This document shows positions 1 through 7,384 of a stretch of 64,000 nt of DNA, in pieces. This DNA is from Pseudomonas persica (GTDB taxonomy: Bacteria > Pseudomonadota > Gammaproteobacteria > Pseudomonadales > Pseudomonadaceae). How positions within the stretch are numbered: the first letter of the stretch is position 1; every line of letters begins with the position of its first letter. The stretch is taken from positions 1 to 64,000 of the forward strand of contig NZ_OLKL01000045.1 of NCBI RefSeq assembly GCF_900291015.1. Reading direction: 5' to 3'. Made by a program: the position numbers and the translations under genes. The notes beneath the pieces were generated by a model, which searched no databases, had not been told where the DNA came from, and saw nothing but the letters and a program-made list of their open reading frames with translations.

Positions 1-57
1 GCCCTGATGAAAAATCAGGACGAATATGTCACCAAAGGCGGGAAACTGGCTTGCTGA
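1..57 (+). CDS. C-terminal end of an unidentified gene, possibly an IS110-type transposase (partial)
   Basis: An open frame runs in from the left edge and stops at a TGA at 55-57; the visible residues are ALMKNQDEYVTKGGKLAC. The stretch MKNQDEYVTKG resembles the '(M/L)LK.GQEYVDKG' segment near the C-terminus of IS110/IS1111-family transposases, as I remember them. The context supports this: the DNA directly downstream (70-79) is the inner half of a REP palindrome whose outer half is missing, and IS110-type elements of P. putida are known to insert into REPs. Eighteen residues are too few for a firm call; it could be the tail of any chromosomal gene. Confidence 0.35.
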   Translation, partial: ALMKNQDEYVTKGGKLAC

Positions 58-69
58 AAACCATAGAAT

Positions 70-143
70 CTCCCACAGGATTTGTGCGGCCTTTGGCCTT
101 GTGCAAATACCTGTGGGAGCGGGTTTACCCGCGAAGAGGCCGG
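70..143. repeat. REP pair, left member truncated
   Basis: A complete REP lies at 110-143 (CTGTGGGAGCGGG, then TTTACCCGCGAAGAGGCCGG). Its usual inverted partner is represented only by its inner ten bases CTCCCACAGG at 70-79; the outer part is replaced by the sequence coming from the left edge. Every other inverted REP pair in the window has both members intact. Confidence 0.8.
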
Positions 144-149
144 CACGGT

Positions 150-1148
150 TTACTCGGAAATGGCATTCTTACCAGCTTCCTTAGCCCGGTACAGCGCCTG
201 GTCGGCACGCGCCAGCAGCGCATGCGGGTCATCTTCTTCCTGCCATTGCACCACGCCGTAGCTCATGGTCAGCCGGCAACCGCCCAGCGGCTCCAGCTGC
301 TCCAGCACCTGGCGCAAGCGCCCCGCCACCTCCAGCGCCTCGCCCAGCGAGGTCTGTGGCAGCACGATGACGAACTCGTCGCCACCCCAACGGGCCAGCA
401 GGTCCGGCTCACGCAGGCAGGTTCGCAGGTTATCGACCACCCGTACCAGCGCCGCGTCACCCTGGGCATGGCCATAACGATCATTGATCGGCTTGAAGTT
501 ATCCAGGTCCATGGCAATCAGCGATAACGGCTGGCGAAAGCGCTGGGCGCGCCGGCATTCCCGCTGCAGCACGTTTTCCAGCCGGTAGCGGTTGGCGACC
601 CGGGTCAAGGCATCGCGCTCGGCCAACTCGCGGTTCTCATCCAGCTGCCGCTGCAACTGCTGGTTCACCCAGGACAACTCGCGGGTGCGTTCGGCCACCT
701 GGCTTTCCAGCGACTGGTTCTTCTGCTCCAGCTGCGCCAGCAGGCGCTTGCCGGCATCGATATTGCGGTGGGCACCGAGCATGCGCGCCACCGAGCCGTC
801 CTCGTTATGGGCGATGATGTAGCCGCTGTCTTCGATCCACAAGTAGCTGCCATCGTGGCAACGGCAGCGGTATTCGACCAGGTAGCGCTCGTTGCGCTGG
901 TTGATGTACGCCTCGAAATGCGCCATCACCCGCGGGTAGTCGTCCGGGTGGATCACGCTTTCCCAGGTGAGTACCGAGTTGGCCATGGAATGGCTGGGGT
1001 AGCCGAGCATGGCGTACCAGCCCGGGTTGCGATAGACGTAGCCGGTATTGGCATTCCAGTCCCAGATCCCATCGCTGATCAAATCGAACAACGTATGCAA
1101 CTGCTGCTCGCTGAAGCCGGCGGGTACCGGCCGGGTTTCCTGACTCAT
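150..1148 (-). CDS. PAS-GGDEF diguanylate cyclase
   Basis: A 332-residue cytoplasmic protein that should make cyclic di-GMP from two GTP. A PAS/PAC sensor domain covers about residues 15-133 (WDWNANTG..., then the PAC part YRCRCHDGSYLWIEDSG). A short coiled-coil linker follows (about 133-175, SLESQVAERTRELSWVNQQL), then the GGDEF domain. The catalytic GGDEF is intact at 255-259, and the product-inhibition I-site RxxD (REPD, 246-249) sits the canonical five residues upstream, so an active, feedback-inhibited cyclase is expected. No membrane segment is visible. I use the ATG at 1148 (MSQETRP), because an upstream extension has no family similarity. The signal sensed is unknown. Confidence 0.9.
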   Translation of the reverse strand: MSQETRPVPAGFSEQQLHTLFDLISDGIWDWNANTGYVYRNPGWYAMLGYPSHSMANSVLTWESVIHPDDYPRVMAHFEAYINQRNERYLVEYRCRCHDGSYLWIEDSGYIIAHNEDGSVARMLGAHRNIDAGKRLLAQLEQKNQSLESQVAERTRELSWVNQQLQRQLDENRELAERDALTRVANRYRLENVLQRECRRAQRFRQPLSLIAMDLDNFKPINDRYGHAQGDAALVRVVDNLRTCLREPDLLARWGGDEFVIVLPQTSLGEALEVAGRLRQVLEQLEPLGGCRLTMSYGVVQWQEEDDPHALLARADQALYRAKEAGKNAISE

Positions 1149-1343
1149 GAACGCTCTTCCTGATGCCCAGCAACTGCGCTCCAATCAAGGGGCTGCCGAC
1201 AGTGTTGGTAGTTGCCGCAGGCGGCAAGCCCATGGCGCTGACGGGCAAGCATATGCCCAGCATGCCGCCATCGGAATAGCGCCAAAGCTGAATTCTTCGA
1301 TGTTGACGACCAGTGGCCGACGCAGGGGGCAGGGAAAGAGAAA

Positions 1344-1420
1344 TGGCGTCCCAGGCAGGAATTGAACCTGCAACCTTCCCCTTAGGAGGGGGATGCTCTA
1401 TCCAATTGAGCTACTGAGAC
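1344..1420 (-). tRNA. tRNA-Arg (anticodon CCU)
   Basis: A 77-nt cloverleaf is readable on the minus strand, with CCA encoded. Acceptor GTCTCAG pairs with CTGGGAC (one G-U), the D-arm is TAGCTCAATTGGATAGAGC, the anticodon stem TCCCC/GGGGA encloses loop CTCCTAA (anticodon CCT), and the T-stem GCAGG/CCTGC closes TTCAATT. It decodes AGG, a rare codon in Pseudomonas. Confidence 0.95.
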
Positions 1421-1531
1421 GCAAGTGCCGGCAGCGAGCGCTGCACAGCGGGACGGCCAGCATGTTAACCAGCATGCCGGCATTTGTCATGCCTCAACCG
1501 GGCTTTTTCGCGTAATCCTTTTCTGCCAATG

Positions 1532-2125
1532 CTACACCTGCGGCAGCACACCTTCATCACGCAGCAGCGCGAACAATGCCGCAACCGCAGCTTCCAGGGT
1601 AGTGGAGTTGTCCAGCACATGCACCGAAGGATCGGCCAGCGCCTGCAAGCTGGCATTACGTGCCAGGCGCTGCTCGACTTCCTCTGCGCTTTCCCGGCCG
1701 CGGGCCAGCAAGCGCTCGCGCAGCACCTCGGGCCTGACCTCGACCCGCACTGCCAACAGGTTCGGATAGCGCTGGCGCGCCTCGGCCAGATAAGCCCGCG
1801 AACCATTCACCAGCACCGCCCTGCCCGCCGCCAACCACTGGTCCACCTGTTGTGGTATGCCGTAATCCAGGCCATTGGCTCGCCAATGCATGGCGAACGC
1901 ACCCTGCGCGCGCAGTGATTCGAACTGCTCGGCCGTGACCCCATGGGCGGCTTCGCCCTTGGCTTCGGCCGAGCGGGTAATGACGCGACGGGCGATTTCC
2001 ACCCCGACGGCGGCCAGCCGCTCGCGTGAAGCGTCGATCAGGGAATCTTTCCCGGAACCCGACGGTCCTATAAGAAATATCAACCGGCCTGTCCCTGATT
2101 GGCGGTCGCTTGCGTCATATTGCAT
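1532..2125 (-). CDS. phnN: Ribose 1,5-bisphosphate phosphokinase PhnN
   Basis: A 197-residue guanylate-kinase-fold protein that phosphorylates ribose 1,5-bisphosphate to PRPP, the last step of the C-P lyase route for phosphonates. The P-loop GPSGSGKD is at about residues 20-27, followed by RRVITR and the substrate-loop region GVTAEQFESLRAQGAFAMHWRANGLDYGIP, both typical of PhnN. The other phn genes are not adjacent; the gene stands alone here between a tRNA and amrZ, so its role may be general PRPP salvage. I chose the ATG at 2125; a GTG two codons upstream is possible. Confidence 0.88.
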   Translation of the reverse strand: MQYDASDRQSGTGRLIFLIGPSGSGKDSLIDASRERLAAVGVEIARRVITRSAEAKGEAAHGVTAEQFESLRAQGAFAMHWRANGLDYGIPQQVDQWLAAGRAVLVNGSRAYLAEARQRYPNLLAVRVEVRPEVLRERLLARGRESAEEVEQRLARNASLQALADPSVHVLDNSTTLEAAVAALFALLRDEGVLPQV

Positions 2126-2207
2126 AGCCACTATGCTCTATGGGAGGGAAACCGATGTATTTTAGGGGTTTTCCAAGCCTTTTGCTGCGTTTCACCCGTT
2201 TTTGACG

Positions 2208-2220
2208 GCAAAAGCCTGAC
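2208..2220 (+). promoter_or_regulatory. Candidate AmrZ box upstream of amrZ
   Basis: The sequence GGCAAAAGCCTGA in the 346-bp gap between phnN and amrZ resembles the published P. aeruginosa AmrZ box (GGCAAAACGCCGGC, from memory). AmrZ is known to repress its own promoter. This is a motif match only. I see no other gene-like content between 2126 and 2471. Confidence 0.35.
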
Positions 2221-2471
2221 AGTTCGACAAGCCGGCGCATGTAAAACTTTTCAAACCAGTACTCATTTCTGATAATTGGTACTGGCACAAAGCCTTTACC
2301 CGGCTCACTATTTGTCACAGAATTGACGCCAAGGAAACGGCGACCATGAGGCAAGATGAGCATCCATTTTTCACCGACGGTTGAACATTCTGTCGTCGCC
2401 ACGGTCGTACTACCACCCCGTGCGGCCAATTTGAGAACCGCTTCCCCTGAACCAAAATCCGGTCAATTTAT

Positions 2472-2798
2472 ATGCGCCCAATGAAACAGGCTATTTATTC
2501 GAGCCGCACTGCTGACAAGTTCGTCGTCCGCCTGCCAGACGGGATGCGTGAACGCATTGCCGAGGTAGCGCGCAACCATCACCGCAGCATGAACTCCGAG
2601 ATCATCGCACGCCTGGAACAGAGCCTTATCCAGGAAGGCGCGCTGGGTGACGAGCTGAGCATGCGCCTGGACAGCCCCGAACTGTCCCTGCATGAACGCG
2701 AATTGCTGCAACGCTTCCGCCAACTGTCCCACCGCCAGCAGAACGCGCTGGTCGCCCTCATCGCTCACGATGTGGAAATGGCCGCCGACGCCTCCTGA
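2472..2798 (+). CDS. amrZ: Ribbon-helix-helix transcriptional regulator AmrZ (AlgZ)
   Basis: A 108-residue DNA-binding protein, the usual AmrZ length. The N-terminal arm and ribbon-helix-helix domain (about residues 12-60) contain the beta-strand KFVVRLPDGMRERIAEVAR and helix HHRSMNSEIIARLEQSL, nearly identical to P. aeruginosa AmrZ; the C-terminal part (about 65-108) corresponds to the tetramerisation helices. In pseudomonads it controls alginate, motility, biofilm matrix and c-di-GMP genes. It is followed immediately by a strong terminator, so it is probably monocistronic. The diguanylate cyclase at 150-1148 is a plausible regulatory partner, but that is inference from proximity. Confidence 0.95.
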   Translation: MRPMKQAIYSSRTADKFVVRLPDGMRERIAEVARNHHRSMNSEIIARLEQSLIQEGALGDELSMRLDSPELSLHERELLQRFRQLSHRQQNALVALIAHDVEMAADAS

Positions 2799-2815
2799 GG
2801 CTTGCAGCGAACATG

Positions 2816-2844
2816 AAAAAGCCAGCGTAAGCTGGCTTTTTTTG
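2816..2844 (+). terminator. Rho-independent terminator after amrZ
   Basis: The stem AAAAGCCAGC / GCTGGCTTTT with a GTAA loop is followed by a T-run, 17 bp after the amrZ stop. The A-run on the other side makes it bidirectional, so it may also end mgtE transcription arriving on the minus strand. Confidence 0.9.
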
Positions 2845-2885
2845 TGGGCGCTGTGGGCGCTCATCAGCTTGTAGAAGTTAATCGG

Positions 2886-4328
2886 TTACAGCAGGAACAG
2901 TGTGGCCAGGCCGAGGAAGATGAAGAACCCGCCACTGTCAGTCACCGCAGTAATCATCACGCTGGAGCCCATCGCCGGGTCGCGCCCCAGGCGAGTCAGG
3001 GTCATCGGAATCAACACCCCCATCAAGGCCGCCAACAGCAGGTTCAAGGTCATCGCCGCGGTCATCACCAGGCCCAACGACCAGCTGCCATACAGCCAGA
3101 ATGCCACCGCACCGATCACCCCACCCCAGATCAGACCGTTGAGCAGCGATACCGCCAGCTCCTTGCGCATCAGGCGGCTGGTGTTGCCCGGCGACACCTG
3201 GTCCAGCGCCATGGCGCGCACGATCATGGTGATGGTCTGGTTGCCGGAGTTGCCACCAATACCAGCCACGATCGGCATCAGCGCAGCCAGGGCCACCAGC
3301 TTCTCGATCGAGCCTTCGAACAGGCCGATCACGCGCGATGCAACGAAAGCGGTAATCAGGTTGATGGCCAGCCAGGCCCAGCGGTTGCGCAGCGAACGCC
3401 AGACCGAGGCGAAGATGTCTTCTTCCTCGCGCAAACCGGCCATGTTCAGCACTTCGCTTTCGCTTTCTTCACGAATCAGGTCAACCATTTCGTCAATGGT
3501 CAAGCGGCCGATCAGGCGTTCGTTCTTGTCCACAACCGGCGCAGACACCAGGTCATAACGCTCGAAGGCCTGCGCCGCATCATAGGCATCTTCCTCGGGA
3601 TGGAAGGAGACCGGGTCGGTCGCCATGACCTCCGCCACCTTCTTCTCCGGGTCGTTGACCAGCAGGCGCTTGATCGGCAATACGCCCTTGAGAATGCCGT
3701 CATAATCGACCACGAACAGTTTGTCGGTGTGGTTCGGCAACTCTTTCAGGCGGCGCAGGTAGCGCAACACCACTTCCAGGCTGACGTCTTCGCGGATGGT
3801 AACCATCTCGAAGTCCATCAGCGCACCGACCTGCTCCTCGTCGTAGCTCAGCGCCGAACGCACGCGCTCGCGTTGCTGGGCATCGAGGGTTTCCATCAGC
3901 TCGTGAACAACGTCACGCGGCAGCTCAGGGGCCAGGTCGGCCAGCTCGTCGGCGTCCATTTCCTTGGCGGCGGCGAGCAGCTCGTGATCGTCCATGTCGG
4001 CGATCAGCGATTGCCGCACGGCGTCGGACACTTCCAGCAGGATGTCGCCATCGCGATCCGAGCGCACCAGCTGCCAGACCGTCAGGCGGTCTTCCAGGGG
4101 CAAGGCTTCGAGGATGTAGGCGATGTCGGCGGGGTGCAGGTCATCGAGCTTGCGCTGCAGCTCGACGAGGTTCTGGCGGTGGACCAGGTTTTCCACCAGG
4201 TCGTTGTGGGCGCCCTCCTGACGGTGGGTCAGGTCTTCGACCACGCGCTGGCGCTGCAGCAGTTCGACCACCTGGGCCAGGCGGTCCTGCAGGCTTTCCT
4301 GCGCTTTTTTTACTTCTACTTCAGTCAT
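2886..4328 (-). CDS. mgtE: Magnesium transporter MgtE
   Basis: A 480-residue inner-membrane Mg2+ channel. The order is a helical N domain (MgtE_N, about 30-130), a tandem CBS pair (about 135-255, LRRLKELPNHTDKLFVVDYDG and the second repeat MATDPVSFHPEEDAYDAAQAFERYDLVSAPVVDKN), the plug helix, and five C-terminal membrane helices with the signature GIGGNSGNQ. The cytosolic N and CBS domains close the pore when Mg2+ is abundant. The start MTEVEVKK is preferred over an upstream in-frame ATG because family members begin here. Confidence 0.95.
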   Translation of the reverse strand: MTEVEVKKAQESLQDRLAQVVELLQRQRVVEDLTHRQEGAHNDLVENLVHRQNLVELQRKLDDLHPADIAYILEALPLEDRLTVWQLVRSDRDGDILLEVSDAVRQSLIADMDDHELLAAAKEMDADELADLAPELPRDVVHELMETLDAQQRERVRSALSYDEEQVGALMDFEMVTIREDVSLEVVLRYLRRLKELPNHTDKLFVVDYDGILKGVLPIKRLLVNDPEKKVAEVMATDPVSFHPEEDAYDAAQAFERYDLVSAPVVDKNERLIGRLTIDEMVDLIREESESEVLNMAGLREEEDIFASVWRSLRNRWAWLAINLITAFVASRVIGLFEGSIEKLVALAALMPIVAGIGGNSGNQTITMIVRAMALDQVSPGNTSRLMRKELAVSLLNGLIWGGVIGAVAFWLYGSWSLGLVMTAAMTLNLLLAALMGVLIPMTLTRLGRDPAMGSSVMITAVTDSGGFFIFLGLATLFLL

Positions 4329-4726
4329 AGGCGAACTCCACTCCCAGCAGCGGAGCACGCCGGGAGAATCAATCGATCAGATCTTTCTGTATGAATCTTG
4401 TTAGCGAGTAACTACTGGGTAAGTCCATGGTGGTTTTCCACAAGCCCCGGCGGGGCTGACGGGCGCAATCATACACTGCTAAAGCTGTCAGATCGCTTAA
4501 AATTTTGGCCAGAACAATCGTTTGCGTGATAAAGCTGGGACAACGCTCGAAGCCATCAGTGCGACGGTTGTCATGGGTGGGAAAGCACATTCATTTTCAG
4601 AAGTGTGGCGCCTGATCGATTTTGCAGCCGCTGCGTCGCGATGGACTGCAAAGCAGCCCCAAGCTACGCCACAATCATTACAGAAGAGCGTAGATCGACA
4701 TCAGCAACAATTCATTGGCGCAGAAA
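4329..4726. other. Gene-free interval upstream of mgtE
   Basis: About 400 bp between the mgtE start and the tRNA terminator. Short open frames exist on both strands but have no ribosome-binding site or recognisable product. A GC-rich hairpin (CCCCGGCGGGG, about 4446-4456) is present. The mgtE promoter and leader must lie here; I see no M-box consensus I would defend. Confidence 0.5.
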
Positions 4727-4728
4727 AA

Positions 4729-4757
4729 CAAAAAGCCCGCTCAAATGAGCGGGCTTC
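4729..4757 (-). terminator. Terminator of the csrA-tRNA cluster
   Basis: On the minus strand the stem GCCCGCTC / GAGCGGGC (loop ATTT) is followed by TTTTTGTTTTT. It lies about 12 bp past the last tRNA-Arg and suits a single transcript running through tRNA-Ser and the five tRNA-Arg genes. Confidence 0.9.
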
Positions 4758-4768
4758 TTGATTTGGTG

Positions 4769-4845
4769 TGGCGGACTCAGGAGGATTCGAACCTCCGACC
4801 GCTCGGTTCGTAGCCGAGTACTCTATCCAGCTGAGCTATGAGTCC
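4769..4845 (-). tRNA. tRNA-Arg (anticodon ACG), copy 5, type A
   Basis: A 77-nt gene with encoded CCA. Acceptor GGACTCA/TGAGTCC, anticodon loop CTACGAA (ACG, read as ICG), T-stem GGAGG/CCTCC. It is distal in the minus-strand array. Confidence 0.96.
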
Positions 4846-4917
4846 GTGGTGGTATTTTTAGACCAGATTACCACTGGTTGGTTGAAGCGCCTTTGCAAGC
4901 AGAGCCACTTCAAAAAG

Positions 4918-4994
4918 TGGCGGACTCAGCAGGATTCGAACCTGCGACCGCTCGGTTCGTAGCCGAGTACTCTATCCAGCTGAGCTATGAGTCC
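4918..4994 (-). tRNA. tRNA-Arg (anticodon ACG), copy 4, type B
   Basis: Same cloverleaf as its neighbours, but the T-stem is GCAGG/CCTGC: a compensatory swap of one base pair relative to type A. CCA is encoded. Confidence 0.96.
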
Positions 4995-5065
4995 GCGATG
5001 GTAGTTTTAGACCAGGTTACCACTGGTTGTTTGAAGCAGCCTTGCAAGCAAAGCCACTTCAAAAG

Positions 5066-5142
5066 TGGCGGACTCAGGAGGATTCGAACCTCCGACCGCT
5101 CGGTTCGTAGCCGAGTACTCTATCCAGCTGAGCTATGAGTCC
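5066..5142 (-). tRNA. tRNA-Arg (anticodon ACG), copy 3, type A
   Basis: Identical to the gene at 4769-4845, with T-stem GGAGG/CCTCC. It marks the start of the second 297-bp repeat unit. Confidence 0.96.
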
Positions 5143-5214
5143 GTGGTGGTATTTTTAGACCAGATTACCACTGGTTGGTTGAAGCGCCTTTGCAAGCAGA
5201 GCCACTTCAAAAAG

Positions 5215-5291
5215 TGGCGGACTCAGCAGGATTCGAACCTGCGACCGCTCGGTTCGTAGCCGAGTACTCTATCCAGCTGAGCTATGAGTCC
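5215..5291 (-). tRNA. tRNA-Arg (anticodon ACG), copy 2, type B
   Basis: Identical to the gene at 4918-4994, with T-stem GCAGG/CCTGC and flanking spacers also identical. Confidence 0.96.
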
Positions 5292-5362
5292 GCGATGGTA
5301 GTTTTAGACCAGGTTACCACTGGTTGTTTGAAGCAGCCTTGCAAGCAAAGCCACTTCAAAAG

Positions 5363-5439
5363 TGGCGGACTCAGGAGGATTCGAACCTCCGACCGCTCGG
5401 TTCGTAGCCGAGTACTCTATCCAGCTGAGCTATGAGTCC
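5363..5439 (-). tRNA. tRNA-Arg (anticodon ACG), copy 1, type A
   Basis: First tRNA-Arg in the direction of transcription, identical to the other type A copies. The upstream DNA (5443-5546) diverges from the repeat and leads to tRNA-Ser. Confidence 0.96.
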
Positions 5440-5546
5440 GTGTCTTGCCGCGCATTATAGGTCGCTGAAACATTTTTGCAAGAACTTTTTTCGTTTAAAA
5501 TCAACTACTTAGCGTTCTTACCGTTTACAGCGCCCTAAGCGAATAA

Positions 5547-5637
5547 TGGCGGTGAAGGGGGGATTCGAACCCCCGATACCCTTATGAGGTATACTCCCTT
5601 AGCAGGGGAGCGCCTTCGGCCACTCGGCCACCTCACC
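5547..5637 (-). tRNA. tRNA-Ser (anticodon GCU)
   Basis: A 91-nt class II tRNA with encoded CCA and a long variable arm. Acceptor GGTGAGG/CTTCACC (one G-U pair), anticodon stem CTCCC/GGGAG with loop CTGCTAA (anticodon GCT), T-stem GGGGG/CCCCC. It sits between csrA and the tRNA-Arg array, the usual pseudomonad arrangement. Confidence 0.96.
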
Positions 5638-5683
5638 GCAACACGAGGCGAATATTAAACAGGCTCTTCCTCGTTTGCAACCC

Positions 5684-5709
5684 TTTTTTTGAAAAAAACT
5701 TCAAAAAAA
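5684..5709 (-). terminator. A/T-rich hairpin abutting the csrA stop codon
   Basis: A perfect 10-bp inverted repeat (TTTTTTTGAA / TTCAAAAAAA, 6-nt loop) ends one base before the csrA stop codon. It has almost no G-C pairs, so it is a poor classical terminator, but with its T-runs on both strands it may stop or pause transcription or affect mRNA decay. Confidence 0.5.
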
Positions 5710-5898
5710 TTAAAGGCTTGGCTCCTCGTCCTTCTCTTTCTTGATCCGCAGGTAGATTTCTTCGCGGTGCACAGCCACTTCTTTCGGGGCGCTGACGCCA
5801 ATACGCACCTGGTTGCCTTTGACGCCGAGCACCGTCACGGTGATCTCGCCGTCTCCAATGATCAGGCTCTCGGCGCACCGACGAGTCAGAATCAACAT
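5710..5898 (-). CDS. csrA: Carbon storage regulator CsrA/RsmA
   Basis: A 62-residue RNA-binding dimer that represses or stabilises mRNAs by binding GGA motifs in leaders, and is titrated by RsmY/RsmZ-type sRNAs under GacS/GacA. The sequence is canonical: MLILTRR start, GDGEITVTVLGVKGNQVRIGVSAP, then the RNA-contacting VHREEI motif. I use the ATG at 5898; an upstream in-frame ATG would add six non-family residues. The gene lies downstream of lysC and upstream of the tRNA-Ser/tRNA-Arg array, as in P. aeruginosa rsmA. Confidence 0.97.
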   Translation of the reverse strand: MLILTRRCAESLIIGDGEITVTVLGVKGNQVRIGVSAPKEVAVHREEIYLRIKKEKDEEPSL

Positions 5899-6027
5899 AG
5901 CTTTCTCCTTACGCAAAACATTCAGGGGTAACAGTCTTGGGGGTCGCGGCCTGGTCGTGGACGACGACTCGGGCCCCGGTTACTCGCCACACAGGGCAGG
6001 ACCGGCCTGCGTGGCGAGCAGAAACGC

Positions 6028-6053
6028 GAAGGGCGCGGCAAGCCGCGCCCTTC
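6028..6053 (-). terminator. Hairpin after lysC
   Basis: A 12-base perfect inverted repeat, GAAGGGCGCGGC / GCCGCGCCCTTC with two bases between, starts 11 bp past the lysC stop. The following T-run is weak (GCGTTTCTG), so it may only partly terminate, which would allow csrA read-through. Confidence 0.55.
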
Positions 6054-6064
6054 CAGGCAGCGTA

Positions 6065-7300
6065 TTACTCGCTCTGTCGTGCCGGAGCGTCGAGCTCGAA
6101 CGCGGTGTGCAGCGCGCGTACGGCCAGCTCCAGGTACTTCTCTTCGATCACGACCGAAACCTTGATCTCGGAGGTGGAGATCATCTGGATGTTGATGCTC
6201 TCCTTGGCCAGAGCTTCGAACATGCGGCTGGCAACACCGGCGTGCGAACGCATACCGACGCCAACGATCGAGACCTTGGCGATCTTGGTGTCGCCGATCA
6301 CTTCACGGGCACCGATTTCACGGGCAGTGTTTTCCAGCACGCTCTGCGCCTTCTCGTACTCGTTGCGGTGTACGGTGAAGGTGAAGTCGGTGGTGTTATC
6401 GTGGGCAACGTTCTGCACGATCATGTCGACCTCGATGTTCGAGGCGCTGATCGGGCCGAGGATCTTGAAGGCCACGCCCGGGGTGTCCGGCACGCCGCGA
6501 ATGGTCAGCTTGGCTTCATCACGGTTGAAGGCGATACCGGAAATGATCGGCTGTTCCATGGATTCCTCTTCATCAATGGTAATGAGGGTACCCGGACCCT
6601 CCTTGAAGCTGTGCAGCACGCGCAGCGGAACGTTGTACTTGCCGGCGAACTCCACCGAACGGATCTGCAGCACCTTGGAACCGAGACTGGCCATTTCCAG
6701 CATCTCTTCGAAGGTGATCTTCTCCAGGCGCTGGGCCTGTGGCACAACGCGCGGGTCGGTGGTGTAGACGCCATCGACGTCGGTGTAGATCTGGCACTCG
6801 TCAGCCTTCAGCGCAGCCGCCAGGGCCACGCCCGTGGTATCGGAGCCGCCACGGCCCAGGGTGGTGATGCTGCCGTGCTCGTCGACGCCCTGGAAGCCCG
6901 CCACCACGACCACGCGGCCTTCCTTGAGGTCGGCACGAATCTTCTGATCGTCGATCTGCAGGATGCGCGCCTTGTTGTGCGCACTGTCGGTGAGAATACG
7001 CACCTGGTTGCCGGTGTAGGACACCGCTGGCACACCACGCTTGATCAGGGCCATGGTCAGCAGGGCAATGGTGACCTGCTCACCGGTCGACACGATCACG
7101 TCCAGCTCACGTGGAACCGGCTGATCGGTGATCTGCTTGGCCAGATCGATCAGGCGATTGGTTTCACCGCTCATGGCCGACAACACAACCACCAGGTCGT
7201 CGCCCGCCTCACGGTGTTTCTTGACCTTATCGGCTACCTGCTCGATCCGTTCGATGGAACCGACAGAGGTGCCGCCAAATTTCTGTACGATCAACGCCAT
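6065..7300 (-). CDS. lysC: Aspartate kinase
   Basis: A 411-residue cytosolic aspartokinase that phosphorylates aspartate, the entry step to lysine, threonine, methionine and diaminopimelate. The N-terminal kinase motif KFGGTSVG is at residues 7-14; the amino acid kinase fold extends to about 245 and includes the LGRGGSDTTGVALAAAL stretch. Two C-terminal ACT domains (about 265-411) mediate feedback inhibition by end products. It is a monofunctional enzyme, not fused to homoserine dehydrogenase. It lies between alaS and csrA, as in other pseudomonads. Confidence 0.96.
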   Translation of the reverse strand: MALIVQKFGGTSVGSIERIEQVADKVKKHREAGDDLVVVLSAMSGETNRLIDLAKQITDQPVPRELDVIVSTGEQVTIALLTMALIKRGVPAVSYTGNQVRILTDSAHNKARILQIDDQKIRADLKEGRVVVVAGFQGVDEHGSITTLGRGGSDTTGVALAAALKADECQIYTDVDGVYTTDPRVVPQAQRLEKITFEEMLEMASLGSKVLQIRSVEFAGKYNVPLRVLHSFKEGPGTLITIDEEESMEQPIISGIAFNRDEAKLTIRGVPDTPGVAFKILGPISASNIEVDMIVQNVAHDNTTDFTFTVHRNEYEKAQSVLENTAREIGAREVIGDTKIAKVSIVGVGMRSHAGVASRMFEALAKESINIQMISTSEIKVSVVIEEKYLELAVRALHTAFELDAPARQSE

Positions 7301-7384
7301 TTCAATGGTGCCTCAGCCCATACAGGGCCCCAAAAAACAATCCAACATGAAGGGACCGGCGACTAGACCACCGGCCCCCTCATC

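Larger units (their letters stand above)
4768..5442. repeat. 297-bp tandem duplication carrying tRNA-Arg genes
   Basis: The sequence repeats itself with a period of exactly 297 bp from about 4768 to 5442 (4769-5065 equals 5066-5362, and a third partial unit covers 5363-5442). Each unit holds two different tRNA-Arg(ACG) genes and two spacers. Starts 4769, 5066 and 5363 are one gene type; 4918 and 5215 are the other. Confidence 0.95.

Noticed and set aside
2115..2429. 104-codon minus-strand frame between phnN and amrZ
   Set aside because: No ribosome-binding site, no recognisable product, overlaps the phnN start and the amrZ control region.
4329..4500. Mg2+ riboswitch (M-box) in the mgtE leader
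   Set aside because: The conserved M-box helices and core sequence are not recognisable; a covariance search would be needed to reopen this.
4522..4761. 79-codon plus-strand frame upstream of the tRNA array
   Set aside because: It runs through the tRNA terminator hairpin, and has no initiation signal or similarity.
4768..5435. Repeated short frames MADSGGFEPPTARF... across the tRNA cluster
   Set aside because: They are translations of tRNA-Arg antisense sequence, a common false protein call.
4768..5442. CRISPR-like regular repeats
   Set aside because: The periodicity comes from 77-nt tRNA genes and 71-72-nt spacers within a 297-bp duplication; spacers are repeated, not unique, and no cas genes are present.
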